Below, in pieces: positions 8,053-18,700 of a stretch of DNA of 64,000 bases. The position numbers were made by a program, and so were the translations under genes. The stretch comes from Burkholderia humptydooensis (lineage in GTDB: Bacteria > Pseudomonadota > Gammaproteobacteria > Burkholderiales > Burkholderiaceae). Location of the stretch: assembly GCF_001513745.1 (NCBI RefSeq), contig NZ_CP013380.1, positions 1,984,001 through 2,048,000 on the forward strand. Direction: 5' to 3'. Numbering within the stretch: the stretch's first letter is position 1; every line of letters starts with the position of its first letter. The notes beneath the pieces were generated by a model. It was given only the letters and a program-made list of their open reading frames with translations, made no database searches and was not told the origin of the DNA.

Positions 8053-10305
8053 ATGACATCGAACGGGGAAGGGACGACACTCGCGAGCGCGCTGGCGGAG
8101 CCGCGATCGCCGGATCGCCGCCCGCCCGACGCCGCGCAGCTCGAACGGCTGCTCGCCCGCGCGCGCAACGCGCATCGCGAGGGCGCGCTGCAGCACGCGG
8201 AGAAAGCATACGCCGAGCTGCTCGCGCTCGATCCCGATCACCCGGAAGCGCTGCATCTGCTCGGCGCGGTGCGCTTCCAGCAAGGGCGGCTCGACGACGC
8301 CGAGCCGCTGATGCGGCGCTCGGTCGAGCATCGGCCGGCGCCGCTCGCGCTCGCGAACTACTCGGCCGTGCTCGCAGGGCTCGGGCGCGCGTGCGACGCG
8401 CTCGCGCGCCTCGACGAAGCGCTCGCGATCAATCCCGCGCATCCGCGCGCGTTGTACCAGCGGGCCGGCCTGCTCGCGCAACTGGCGCGGCACGACGACG
8501 CGCGCGCCGCATACGATCGTTTGCTCGAACGCACGCCCGGCTTCGCCGACGGCTACGTGAAGCGCAGCGACACGCTGCGCGCGCTCGGCCGTTTCGACGC
8601 CGCGCTCGCCGATTGCGACCGCGCGGTCGCGCTCGCGGGCCGCACGTTCGACGCGATGCGCGCGCGCGGGCTCGCGCTGCGCGCGCTCGGCCGCTTCGGC
8701 GACGCGGCGGACAGCTACGGCCACGCGCTCGCGCTGACGCCGGGCAGCGCCGATGTATTGTTCCTGCGCGGCGTCGCGTATCTGGACCTGCACGACCCCG
8801 AGCGCGCGCTCGCGGATTTCAATGCGGCGATCGCGGCGAGCCCCGGGTTCGTCGACGCGATCTTCAACAGCTCGATCGCGCTCGACCAGCTCGGCCGGTA
8901 CGACGACGCGCTCGCGCGCTGCGAGCGCGCGCTCGCGATCGAGCCGCGCCACGCGCGCGCGCTCGCGAATCGCGGCAACGCGGCGAGTCATCTGGGGCGC
9001 CACGGCGACGCGGTCGACAGCTACGCCCGCGCGCTCGACGTCGAACCGGACAGCGTCGGCGTGCTGTGCAACTACGCGAGCGCGCTGATGCGCGTCGATC
9101 GCCATCGCGATGCGCATCGCGCGTGCGACCGCGCGCTCGCGCTCGCGCCGCACGATCCGCACGCGTCGTTGACGCGCGCGCGCGTGAGGCTGGAGACGCA
9201 CCGCTACGACGAGGCGCTCGACGATCTCACGCGCGCGATCGCCGTCGCGCCGCGCGAGAAGCTCGCGCATTTCCACCGCGGCAACGCATTGCGCGCGCTG
9301 CGGCGTCACGAGGAAGCGCGGCAGGCCTACGCGGATGCGATCGACATCGATCCCGACTACGCGCCCGCGCACTGCATGCGCGCGTTCCTGTGCCTGTCGA
9401 TCGGCGATTTCGAAGCCGGCTGGGCCGAGTACGAATGGCGCTGGCGCGACAGCCAGCTCGACGGAAGCCGGCGCGACTTCGCGCAGCCGCGCTGGACGCG
9501 CGGCATGCCGATCGACGGGCGCACGATCCTGCTGTACCACGAGCAAGGGCTCGGCGATACGCTGCAGTTCTGCCGCTACGTGCCGCGCGTGAAGGCGCTC
9601 GGCGCGCGCGTCGTGGTCGAGGCGCCCGTCGAGCTGAAGACCCTGTTCGCGACGCTCGACGGCGTCGACGCGCTCGTCGCGCGCGGCGAGCCGCTGCCGC
9701 CGTTCGACCTGCATTGCCCGCTCCTCAGCCTGCCGCTCGAATTGCGCACCGATCTGTCGTCGATTCCGGCGGACGTGCCGTACCTGCGGGCCGACCCCGT
9801 TCGCGTCGAGCGCTGGCGGATGCGTCTCGGCGCGAGCGGCCAGCCGCGCGTCGGTCTCGTGTGGTCGGGCAATCCGCTGCACGTGAACGACCGCAACCGT
9901 TCGATGACGCTCGCAGATCTGCTGCCGCTGCTCGACGACCGCTACGACTGGGTGAGCCTGCAGAAGGTGATGCGCGATGACGACCGTCCGGCGCTCGACG
10001 CGAGCCCGGTTCGCTTCGTCGGCGACGAGCTGGCGGATTTCGCGGACACGGCCGCGCTCGTCGAAGCGATGGATGCGGTGATCAGCGTCGATACGTCGGT
10101 CGCGCACCTGGCCGGCGCGCTCGGCCGGCCGCTCGCCGTGATGCTGCCGCACACGCCCGACTTCCGCTGGCTGCTCGATCGCGACGACAGCCCGTGGTAT
10201 CCGGGCGCGCGGCTGTTCCGCCAGCCCGAGGGCGGCGAGTGGGCGAGCGTCGTCGAGCGGGTCCGCGGCGCGCTGCCGGCGCTCGTGGCCGCAGGCGCGC
10301 GGTGA
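8053..10305 (+). CDS. TPR-repeat protein with GT9-like glycosyltransferase domain (paralogue 2 of 3)
   Basis: 750 residues with the same build as its neighbour: an N-terminal linker, about a dozen TPR units (residues about 35-470) and a glycosyltransferase-like domain (about 490-745). The second domain carries YHEQGLGDTLQFCRYVPRV, PLLSLPLELRTD, RVGLVWSGNPLHVNDRNRSM, WVSLQK, DAVISVDTSVAHLAGALG and DSPWYPGARLFRQ. The GLxWSGNPxHxNDxNRSM signature and the DTSVAHLAGALG loop are the usual nucleotide-sugar-site markers in this family. The sugar donor cannot be read from sequence. Its stop overlaps the GTG of the third copy (GTGA), indicating translational coupling. No signal peptide is present. Confidence 0.8.
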   Translation: MTSNGEGTTLASALAEPRSPDRRPPDAAQLERLLARARNAHREGALQHAEKAYAELLALDPDHPEALHLLGAVRFQQGRLDDAEPLMRRSVEHRPAPLALANYSAVLAGLGRACDALARLDEALAINPAHPRALYQRAGLLAQLARHDDARAAYDRLLERTPGFADGYVKRSDTLRALGRFDAALADCDRAVALAGRTFDAMRARGLALRALGRFGDAADSYGHALALTPGSADVLFLRGVAYLDLHDPERALADFNAAIAASPGFVDAIFNSSIALDQLGRYDDALARCERALAIEPRHARALANRGNAASHLGRHGDAVDSYARALDVEPDSVGVLCNYASALMRVDRHRDAHRACDRALALAPHDPHASLTRARVRLETHRYDEALDDLTRAIAVAPREKLAHFHRGNALRALRRHEEARQAYADAIDIDPDYAPAHCMRAFLCLSIGDFEAGWAEYEWRWRDSQLDGSRRDFAQPRWTRGMPIDGRTILLYHEQGLGDTLQFCRYVPRVKALGARVVVEAPVELKTLFATLDGVDALVARGEPLPPFDLHCPLLSLPLELRTDLSSIPADVPYLRADPVRVERWRMRLGASGQPRVGLVWSGNPLHVNDRNRSMTLADLLPLLDDRYDWVSLQKVMRDDDRPALDASPVRFVGDELADFADTAALVEAMDAVISVDTSVAHLAGALGRPLAVMLPHTPDFRWLLDRDDSPWYPGARLFRQPEGGEWASVVERVRGALPALVAAGAR

Positions 10306-12545
10306 GCGCGGGGCCGGCGTCCGGCGTGCATGCCGCATCGCTGCGGGCAGCCGTCGACGACGCGCTGCGCCACGCGCGCAAGCGGCTCGAGCAGCGCGAT
10401 TTCGCGGGCGCGGGGCGGCTCTACGAAGGCGTGCTGACGATGATGCCGGACCACGTCGAGGCGCTCCATCTGCTCGGGCTCGTCCATCTGCAGCTCGGCG
10501 ATCCGGCGCGCGCGGAGCCGCTGATCGCGCGGTCGATGCGGTTCGGCCTGAACCAGCCGTGGAATCTCGCGAATCATGCGGCGGCGCTGACGGGCGTGGG
10601 CCGCCATCGCGAAGCGCTCGACGCCGCCGAGCGCGCGCTCGCGGGCGACGCCGGCCACGCGCCGTCGCATGCGGCGCGCGGCGACGCGCTGCTCGCGCTC
10701 GGCCGGCACGACGACGCGGTGGCGTCGTACGATCGCGCGCTCACGCGCGAGCCGGGCCGCGCTGCCACGTGGGTCCGGCGCGGCGAGGCGCTGCGCGCGC
10801 TCGGCCGGCCCGCCGACGCGCTGATCAGCGTCGGGCGCGCGCTGCGTGTCGATCCGGACGACCCGCGCGCGCACGCCGAACGCGGCCACGCGCTGCGTGC
10901 GCTCGGTCGCGGCGACGAAGCGCTGCACAGCTACCAGCTCGCAATGGTCGTGCGCGGCAAGACGCCCGATCTCGTCTACGCATGCGGGTACGCGCTGATC
11001 GAGCTGGGCCGGCCGGCCGAGGCGCTCGCATGCATCGACGAAGGGCTCGCCCGCGCGCCGGACGACGCGCAGTTGCTGTTCGTGAGCTGCGTCGCGCTCG
11101 ATCTGCTGCACTTGCGCGACGAATTGCTGAAGCGATGCGACCGGCTGCTCGCGCTGAACCGCGACGACGTCGGCGCGTGGATCGGCCGCGGCAACGCGCT
11201 GCTCGGGCTCCGGCGCCACGCGCAGGCCGCGCACGCGTATGGCGAGGCGCTCGCGCGCGCGCCGGCCGATTTCGACGCGCTGCGCAATCGCGCGGGCGCG
11301 CTGCGCTCGCTCGGCGCGTTCGACGATGCGCTCGCGCTGTACGACCGCGCGCTCGAAGCGGCCGGCCCGCATGCGGAAGTGCTGTGCAACCGCGCGCTCA
11401 CGTTGCAGCATCTCGGCCGCCACGACGAAGCGCTCGCCGGTTACGCCGCCGCCGCCGTCGCGCCCGGCCATTCGGCGCAGGAGATCCATGCGCGCGCGGT
11501 CGCGCGCCAGCAGCTCGGCGATCACGCCGCCGCGCTCGCCGATTTCGCGCTCGCCTGCGCACGCGATCCGAAGCACGGCGTCGCGCGTCGATCCGAGGCG
11601 TTCTGCCGCCTGCTGATGGGCGATTTCGATGCCGGCTGGCGGCAGCACGAGGCGCGCTGGGACGCCGCCGACGTCGCGCTGCACCGGCGTCATGCGGACC
11701 GGCCGCAATGGCGCGGCGACGTGCCGCTCGCGGGCCGCACGCTGCTGCTGCACGCGGAGCAGGGTTTCGGCGACACGCTGCAGTTCTGCCGCTACGCGAG
11801 CCTCGCTCACGACCGCGGCGCGACCGTGCTCATCGAAGCGCCGCAGGCGCTGGCCGAACTGCTCGGCACGCTGAGAGGCGTCGCCGGCGTCGTCGCCGAA
11901 GAGCAGGCCGTGCCGGCGTTCGACCTGCACTGTCCGCTGATGAGCATGCCTTACGCGTTTTGCACGACGCTCGACACGGTGCCGGCGGACGTGCCGTATC
12001 TGCGCGCCGACCCGCGGCGGCGCGCCGCGTGGATCGAGCGGCTCGACGCGGCCGCGCCGTCGCGCCGGCTGCGGGTGGGGCTCGCATGGTCCGGCAATCC
12101 GCTGCACGCGAACGACGAGAACCGCTCGATGACGTTCGCCGCGCTCGCGCCGCTCGTCGCGCTCGACGCGACGTTCGTGAGCCTGCAGCCGCAGGTGCGC
12201 CCGCGCGACGCCGACGCGTTCGGCGCAAGCGGCGTCCTGTCGTTCGACGGCGCGCTGACGGATTTTGCGCAGACGGCCGCGCTCGTCGACGCGCTGGACC
12301 TCGTCGTGAGCGTCGACACGTCGGTCGCGCATCTGGCGGGCGCGCTCGGGCGGCCCGCATGGGTGCTGCTGCCGCGCGTGCCCGACTGGCGCTGGCTGCT
12401 CGATCGCGACGACAGCCCGTGGTATCCGGGCGCGACGCTGTTCAGGCAGACGCGCCCCGGCGACTGGCGCCCGGTGGTCGAGCGCGTCGCGGCGGCGCTC
12501 GCCGCGCGCATCGCGCGGGGAACCCGCGTGACGGGCCGACTGTGA
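10302..12545 (+). CDS. TPR-repeat protein with GT9-like glycosyltransferase domain (paralogue 3 of 3)
   Basis: 747 residues from a GTG that overlaps the previous stop (GTGA). TPR units span about residues 20-450, and the glycosyltransferase-like domain spans about 465-740 with HAEQGFGDTLQFCRYASL, PLMSMPYAF, RVGLAWSGNPLHANDENRSM, DLVVSVDTSVAHLAGALG and DSPWYPGATLFRQ. It differs from the others in having VSLQPQ in place of VSLQK, so a lysine conserved in copies 1 and 2 is lost. It ends 235 bp before the 4284-residue exoprotein, on the same strand. Three non-identical tandem copies suggest duplication followed by specialisation for different donor sugars or acceptors, which is an inference. Confidence 0.8.
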   Translation: MSAGPASGVHAASLRAAVDDALRHARKRLEQRDFAGAGRLYEGVLTMMPDHVEALHLLGLVHLQLGDPARAEPLIARSMRFGLNQPWNLANHAAALTGVGRHREALDAAERALAGDAGHAPSHAARGDALLALGRHDDAVASYDRALTREPGRAATWVRRGEALRALGRPADALISVGRALRVDPDDPRAHAERGHALRALGRGDEALHSYQLAMVVRGKTPDLVYACGYALIELGRPAEALACIDEGLARAPDDAQLLFVSCVALDLLHLRDELLKRCDRLLALNRDDVGAWIGRGNALLGLRRHAQAAHAYGEALARAPADFDALRNRAGALRSLGAFDDALALYDRALEAAGPHAEVLCNRALTLQHLGRHDEALAGYAAAAVAPGHSAQEIHARAVARQQLGDHAAALADFALACARDPKHGVARRSEAFCRLLMGDFDAGWRQHEARWDAADVALHRRHADRPQWRGDVPLAGRTLLLHAEQGFGDTLQFCRYASLAHDRGATVLIEAPQALAELLGTLRGVAGVVAEEQAVPAFDLHCPLMSMPYAFCTTLDTVPADVPYLRADPRRRAAWIERLDAAAPSRRLRVGLAWSGNPLHANDENRSMTFAALAPLVALDATFVSLQPQVRPRDADAFGASGVLSFDGALTDFAQTAALVDALDLVVSVDTSVAHLAGALGRPAWVLLPRVPDWRWLLDRDDSPWYPGATLFRQTRPGDWRPVVERVAAALAARIARGTRVTGRL

Positions 12546-12577
12546 CAAAAGCTACGGACCTTTCGCGGGCGGCCGGA

Positions 12578-12627
12578 ATGGTCCGTAACACCCGCCATGC
12601 CGTTGCCATCGGGCCTTCGTATGTTCT
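12578..12627 (+). promoter_or_regulatory. Shared locus promoter element, copy upstream of the giant exoprotein gene
   Basis: ATGGTCCGTAAC is identical to the 5650 copy, then CCGCCAT-GCCG-TTGCCAT (PhoB-box-like 7-mers 11 nt apart) and TTCGTATGTTCTC in the -10 position. It lies about 150 nt before the tpsA ATG. Confidence 0.55.
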
Positions 12628-12779
12628 CTCGATTCCACGGCCTGTCACGGCCTGTTTCAGGTGCAGCTCGGACGCAACCCGGGCGCAACCCAAGGGCAAC
12701 GACATGCGCGGCTTCGATTCGGCGTCGTTTTCGGCGCGTTTCGTCGCCATGCGCAATTTTCCAGGATTCGGAGTGAAGA

Positions 12780-15700
12780 ATGGCAGCACGCGCGCGTATC
12801 GCACGACAACCTGACACGACGGGCTCGCGGTCGGTCCTCAAATCGGAACTGCGGCCGCTGGTTCGGGCCGTCGCCCTGATGCTGCTGACGGGCGCGTCGA
12901 CGCACGCGCACGCGGCGGGCATCATGAACCTCGGGGCGGCGGCCGCGCGCGCATCGGGCGTCGGCGCGGGCGGCGTCGGCGCGGCGGGCGTGCCGAATCC
13001 CGGCATGTCGCCGCAGCAGGCGCTGCAGGCGAGCCAGCCGTCGATCCGCAATCTCGGTTACGCGGCGCATGCGATCGCCGCGCAGATCGCCGCGCAGCAG
13101 AACGCGGCCGCGGCGGCCGCCAGGCTGCCTTCGACCGTGCCGAACGGGCTCGCGCCGGGCGGGCTGCAGGTCGCCGCGGGCGCGTCGAGCGACCCGAATT
13201 CGAACAATCCCGTGCTGTGGTTCAACGCGAACGCCCCCGCGCAGAGCGTCGACGCGAACGGGCACGTGAACGTCGACGTCAAGCAGACGGGGCAGAACGC
13301 GGTGCTGACATGGGAGACGATGAACGTCGGCCGGCAGACGACGCTGAACTTCGATCAATCGGCCGGCACGCAGACGAACGGCGCGAACAACTGGGCGGTG
13401 CTGAACCGGATCAACGATCCGAGCGGCCGGCCGAGCCAGATCCTCGGCAACCTCACCGCGCAGGGCGCGGTGTACGTGATCAACCGCAACGGCGTGCTGT
13501 TCGGCGCGGGGTCGCAGATCAACGTGCATTCGCTCGTCGCGTCGTCGCTGAACCTGCTCGACATGAAGAACCAGCTCGCGCCGACGGAGGACGGCATCGT
13601 CGCGAGCAACAAGCAGTTCCTGAGCCTGCCGGCCGGCACGACGGGCGGGTTGGCTTATCCGGAGGCGGGGAGTTCGAGCGGCGTGGCGGGGGCGCGCAAT
13701 CCGAACGAAGTGCTGGGCCTCGGCAACAAGGTGCTGCTGAGCGGCGCGTATCAGGCGCCGGGCGACGTCACGATCGAACAGGGCGCGTCGATCACGACGC
13801 ATACGAACGGCACGGCGAGCGACGGCGGCTTCGTGCTGGTCGCCGCGCCGAACGTGACGAACTCGGGCAGCATTTCGGCGACGGCGGGGCAGATCGTGCT
13901 CGCGGCGGGCGTGGGGGTGAGCCTGCGGCCCAACGGAACCGGGGCGACGGGCAATCCGCAAGTCCTGCTGCCGGAGCTGAGCGGGCAGATCGTCACGACG
14001 GATCTGCAGACCGGCTACACGATCGACGTCACGCCGGCCGGCACCTTGACCAATACCGGCATCGTGCAGGCTGCGCGCGGCAACGTGAACCTGCTCGGCA
14101 GCCGCGTCGCGCAGAACGGCGTGGTCGGCGTCACGACGAGCGTGAACACGCCGGGCGCGATCACGATCTCGACCGCGGACGAGTACGCGTCGAACAATCC
14201 GCTCGGCAACCCTTACACCGGCCCGACGCCGGTCACGGGCGGCGCCGGCGGTGGCGACAACGTCAATCGCGCGGGCCTGCTGAGCTTCGGGCCGGGATCG
14301 GTGACGACGGTGCTGCCCGACGAAAACGGCCAGACGGCGACATCGACGCCGGGCACGACCTTCACGCCCGGCGGCATCGCGATGACGGCCGGCTCCGTGT
14401 GGTTCCAGGGCGGCTCGCTGATCGAGGCGCCGGGCTCGAACGTGTCGGTGACGGCCTATGCGCCGTCGGTGGTGACGAACAAGGTGGCCGGACAGACCGC
14501 GGTGCCGGGCCGGATCTACGTGGACGACGGCGCGACGATCGACGTATCGGGGCTCGCGGACGTCCAGACGTCGATCTCGCAGACGCTCGTGACGATCGAC
14601 CGGATCGGCCAGAACGAACTGGCCGATTCGCCGCTGCTGCGCAACAGCTTCCTGTTCGGGCTGAAGGGCGTCGTCGTCGACAGCACGCTCGCGGGCACGC
14701 GCAGCGACGGCGTGCAGTGGGTCGGCAGCCCGATCCTGAACCTGTCGGGGTACGTGAACCTGATCCCGCGCACGGTCGATCAACTGCTGACCAACGGTGG
14801 CACGATCACGCTGTCCGGCAACGAGGTGATGACCGCGGCCGGTTCGTCGATGAACCTGAACGGCGGTTATGTGCATTACAACGGCGGGATGGTCAACACG
14901 ACACGGCTCGTCGACGCCAACGGCGCGATCGTGCCGATCGGTCAGGCGAGCCCGTACGAGCGCTATGTCGGCATCGCGGGGCAGTTCATCGAAAGCCATC
15001 CGCGCTGGGGCGTGACGAAGTCCTGGTTCAACCCGCTGTTGACGGGCGGCACTTACCAGTCCGACTACATCGTCGGCGGCAATGCGGGCACGCTTGACCT
15101 GTTCGCGTCGCAGGCGCTGGTACTCGACGGCGACATCAGCGCGCAGGCATTCGGCGGCGCGAAGCAGATGCAGGGCAACAGCCTGCCGTCCGGCGGCACG
15201 TTCAACCTCGGCGCCGATCCGAAGCTGGCCGGTGGAGCGCTGGTCGGTCTCGCATGGAACAGTGCCAGCGGCGTGGACCATTCCGTCAGCGGCATCTCGG
15301 GGCTGACGATCCTGCAGGACGAGGCGCCGCAACTCGGTGCGCTGATGCCGGGTTTCTCGATCGATACGTCGCTCGACAAGCCCGCTTCGCAGGCGCCGTC
15401 GGGCAACGATCCGAACAATCTGCTGACGACTCGGGTGATCCCGGTCGCGACGCTGAACAACGGCGGTTTCGCGAGCCTGAACGTGACCGAGGACAAGAAC
15501 GCGGGCAAGGGCATCGTGGTTGCGCAGGGCACGCAGATGAACCTGCAGCCGGGCGGCTCGATCTCGCTGAACAGCCCGGCGGTCGGTGCCGACGTGAATG
15601 TTGCGGGGCGGTTGTCCGCGCCGTCCGGTTCGATTTCGATCACGAGCGGCGGCAATGTCGTCGTTGGGCCGCAGGGCGCGCTGAGCGCAGCCGGGCAGTG

Positions 15701-18700
15701 GGTGAACAACGATGTGCAGGCCGCGCCGGGCACGACCCTGGGCAACAGTCAGTTCATCAACGGCGGCAGCATTTCGCTGTCGGCCGATGCGACTTCGATC
15801 GGGACGCGGGGCGGTCCGATCACGGATACGACGGGATCGATCCTGCTTCAGCCAGGGAGCGTACTGGACGTGTCCAGCGGCGGCGAGATGACCGCGAACG
15901 GGCAACTGTTGATGCGCAACGGCGTGCCTGTCGGCCGCGGTGGCAACGTGACGCTGCAGACGTACGCAACGTCCGGCTCGGGCGGCTTCGGCGGCGTCAG
16001 CAGCGCCACGATCCTGCCTAGCGAGCAACCGACGGCCGGCACGATCGCGATGGGCGGCACGATCCTCAGCGAAGGCTTTTCCGGCGGCGGGACGCTGTCC
16101 CTGCAGGCGCTCGGCCTCCGGATCGGCGGCGATCCTTCCGCGGCATCGCCGTGGGACGTGTACCTGCCGGAGAGTTTTTTCTCGCAGCACGGTTTCGGCA
16201 AGTATGTTCTGAATGCGTATTACGACGCGACGGTGGCGCCGGGCGCGACAGTCGCGCTCACGCAGCGCAATCGAATTCCGGACGCGCTGGCGTTGCAGCA
16301 GACCGGTTCGGGCGCGAACCTGTCGACAGGCGGCCTGACGACGGTTGGCCAGCTCGACGCATATCATCGTCAGGCCACGAACCTCGTGATGACGGGAGGC
16401 GCCTACGTGTCGTGGGTGGGGTTATCCAACACGGTGCCGTCATACCCGGGCGTGACGGGAGCCGTGACGCTGTCGCAGGGCGCATCGATCGACGCGGATG
16501 CGGGAGCGAGCATCGGTTTTGGCTCGCCGACGCAAGTCACGGTGCTCGGCTCCATGCGCGCGCCGGGCGGGGCGATCACGTTGAGTGCGGATTCCTCCGG
16601 GGGCAAGTTCGCGCAGACAGGACAATACTCGGGCGGTTTTCCGAGCGGCAGCCGGTCGGTGTGGCTAGGTCCCGACGCGACGCTCGACGTGTCGGGCGTC
16701 GCACTGTCCGATCCGCTCGCTGCTCCTGTCAAGATCGGCGGAACGACCGTCGTGCCGAATACCGGCAAAGTGCTGCCGGGCGGCTCGGTGACGCTGTCGA
16801 GCGATACGGGCTACGTCGTCACGCAAGCCGGCTCGAAGATGGACGTGTCCGGCGCATCGGCGAACTTCGATCAATTGCAGCCGAACGGCACGTATGCGTC
16901 GCAACCCGTGTGGAGCGACGCCGGTTCGATCACGCTGTCGGCCGCGTACGGCCTTTTCGCGGACGGGACGCTGGCCGGTCATGGCGGTGCATCGCAGGCG
17001 CGCGGCGGCACGCTGACGGTCCTGCCGCACCAGAACAGTGGCGTGGCAGGCGCGACCGCGCTCGTCGTGCGACAGAGCGGCACGCTCGTGCCGGCCGGCC
17101 TCGCGCCGGGCGCGGATTTCTCCACCGCAATCGATCCGACGACCGGTCAGCCGATCGGACAGCCGACCGGTGTGATCCAGTTTGTCGCCGACCGCCTGAA
17201 CGATTCGGGACTCTCGAATCTCGTGCTGGGCGACAGTACGCCGGCCGTCGTTCCGTCCCCGGTGCCGCCGATCGTCTTTGCCGGTAACGTGAACCTGACA
17301 TTGCCGGAATCGGTGACGCTGAATACCGGCCGGATTGCCGCAATCGGGATGGACCAACTGTCCACGTTGCTGTCGGCCCCGGCGTTGCCGGCGAGCGGCA
17401 ATTCGGTACTCACGAACCTGCTTGCCCATCCGCCGGCCAATCCGCTCGGCACGACGGTGACGGTCGACGCGCCTTATGTCGCGCTGGTGGGTCCGACGAT
17501 GACTTCGCTGTCGCCCCAATTCGTTCCTGTCGCGACGCTCTCCGACGCAACGCTGAACGTGAACGCGTCGTTCGTCGATCTGCGCAATCAGTTCCAGCTC
17601 AACAATTTCGGCCAGACGAACCTCAATAGCAGCGGCGATATCCGCCTGAGTTCGACCAGCGTGTCGCAGCAGGTGGCGAATCTCTTGTTGCCGGGCGTGC
17701 TGTATACGCCGGGCAACGTGACGTTCAGCGCGGCGAGCATTTATCCGGTCACTGGAAGCACGTTTATCGTCGATGCAGTCGGCCCCGCCGATCCGGTTAC
17801 GGGCAAACTCGCTCCGACCACCGTCACGTTCGGTTCGACCGGGTCGTCCGGCACGCCGCTGTCGGCCGGCGGCACGCTGCTCGTCGATGCGACGAACATC
17901 GTGCAGGGCGGCAACGTGCGTGCGCCGTCCGGCACGCTCGTGTTCGGCGTCGGCGATCCGTCGAACAGCACGACGCAGAAGCAGTTCGGCAACCTGCCGC
18001 TCGTCGCGACGGATTCAGTGACGTTCGCGAACGGCAGCGTGACGTCGGTTTCGAACGGCGGATCGATCATTCCTTACGGCACCACGATCGATGGTGTCGA
18101 GTGGCAGTTCAATCCGCTCGCGGGCACGACGGCATCCGACCTGAATGCGCCGCCTGCGAAGTACATCGGCGTGAACGGCACCAGCGTCGCGCTCGACAAG
18201 GGCGCGACGATCGACCTGTCGGGCGGCGGCGACCTGCAGGCGGCCGAATGGGTGCCGGGCACGGGCGGCACGCGCGACGTGCTTTCGCAATACAACGTGA
18301 GCTATGCGAGCGGCAAGGGTGCGACGGCGGTGCCGACCAATGCCGGTGCGGGGAATGTCTACGCGATCGTGCCGGGCGTGCAGTCGCCGGTGGCTGCTTA
18401 CGATCCGGTGTTCGCGCAGTCGGTGCAGCCGGACGTCGCCGCGAACGGTACGCCGACGACCACGCCCGCAGCGCTCGGCGTCGGCCAGGCCGGAACGAAC
18501 GACGCGATCGGCAAGGCCGTGTACCTGTCCGGCGTACCCGGCCTCGCGGCCGGCTACTACACGCTGCTGCCGGGCAAGTACGCGACGCTGCCGGGCGCGT
18601 ACCGCGTGACAGTGTCGGCCACGACGGGCAACGTCGTGCCGGGCGCATCGCAGGTGCTGCCGGACGGCACGGTCGTGGCGGCAGGATACTTCGCCGATGC

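Noticed and set aside
5667..12548. Very long minus-strand open frames (788, 1051 and 868 codons) opposite the TPR genes
   Set aside because: They are Arg/Ala-rich mirror frames of high-GC TPR coding sequence, with no domains; the plus-strand frames have clear TPR and glycosyltransferase motifs.
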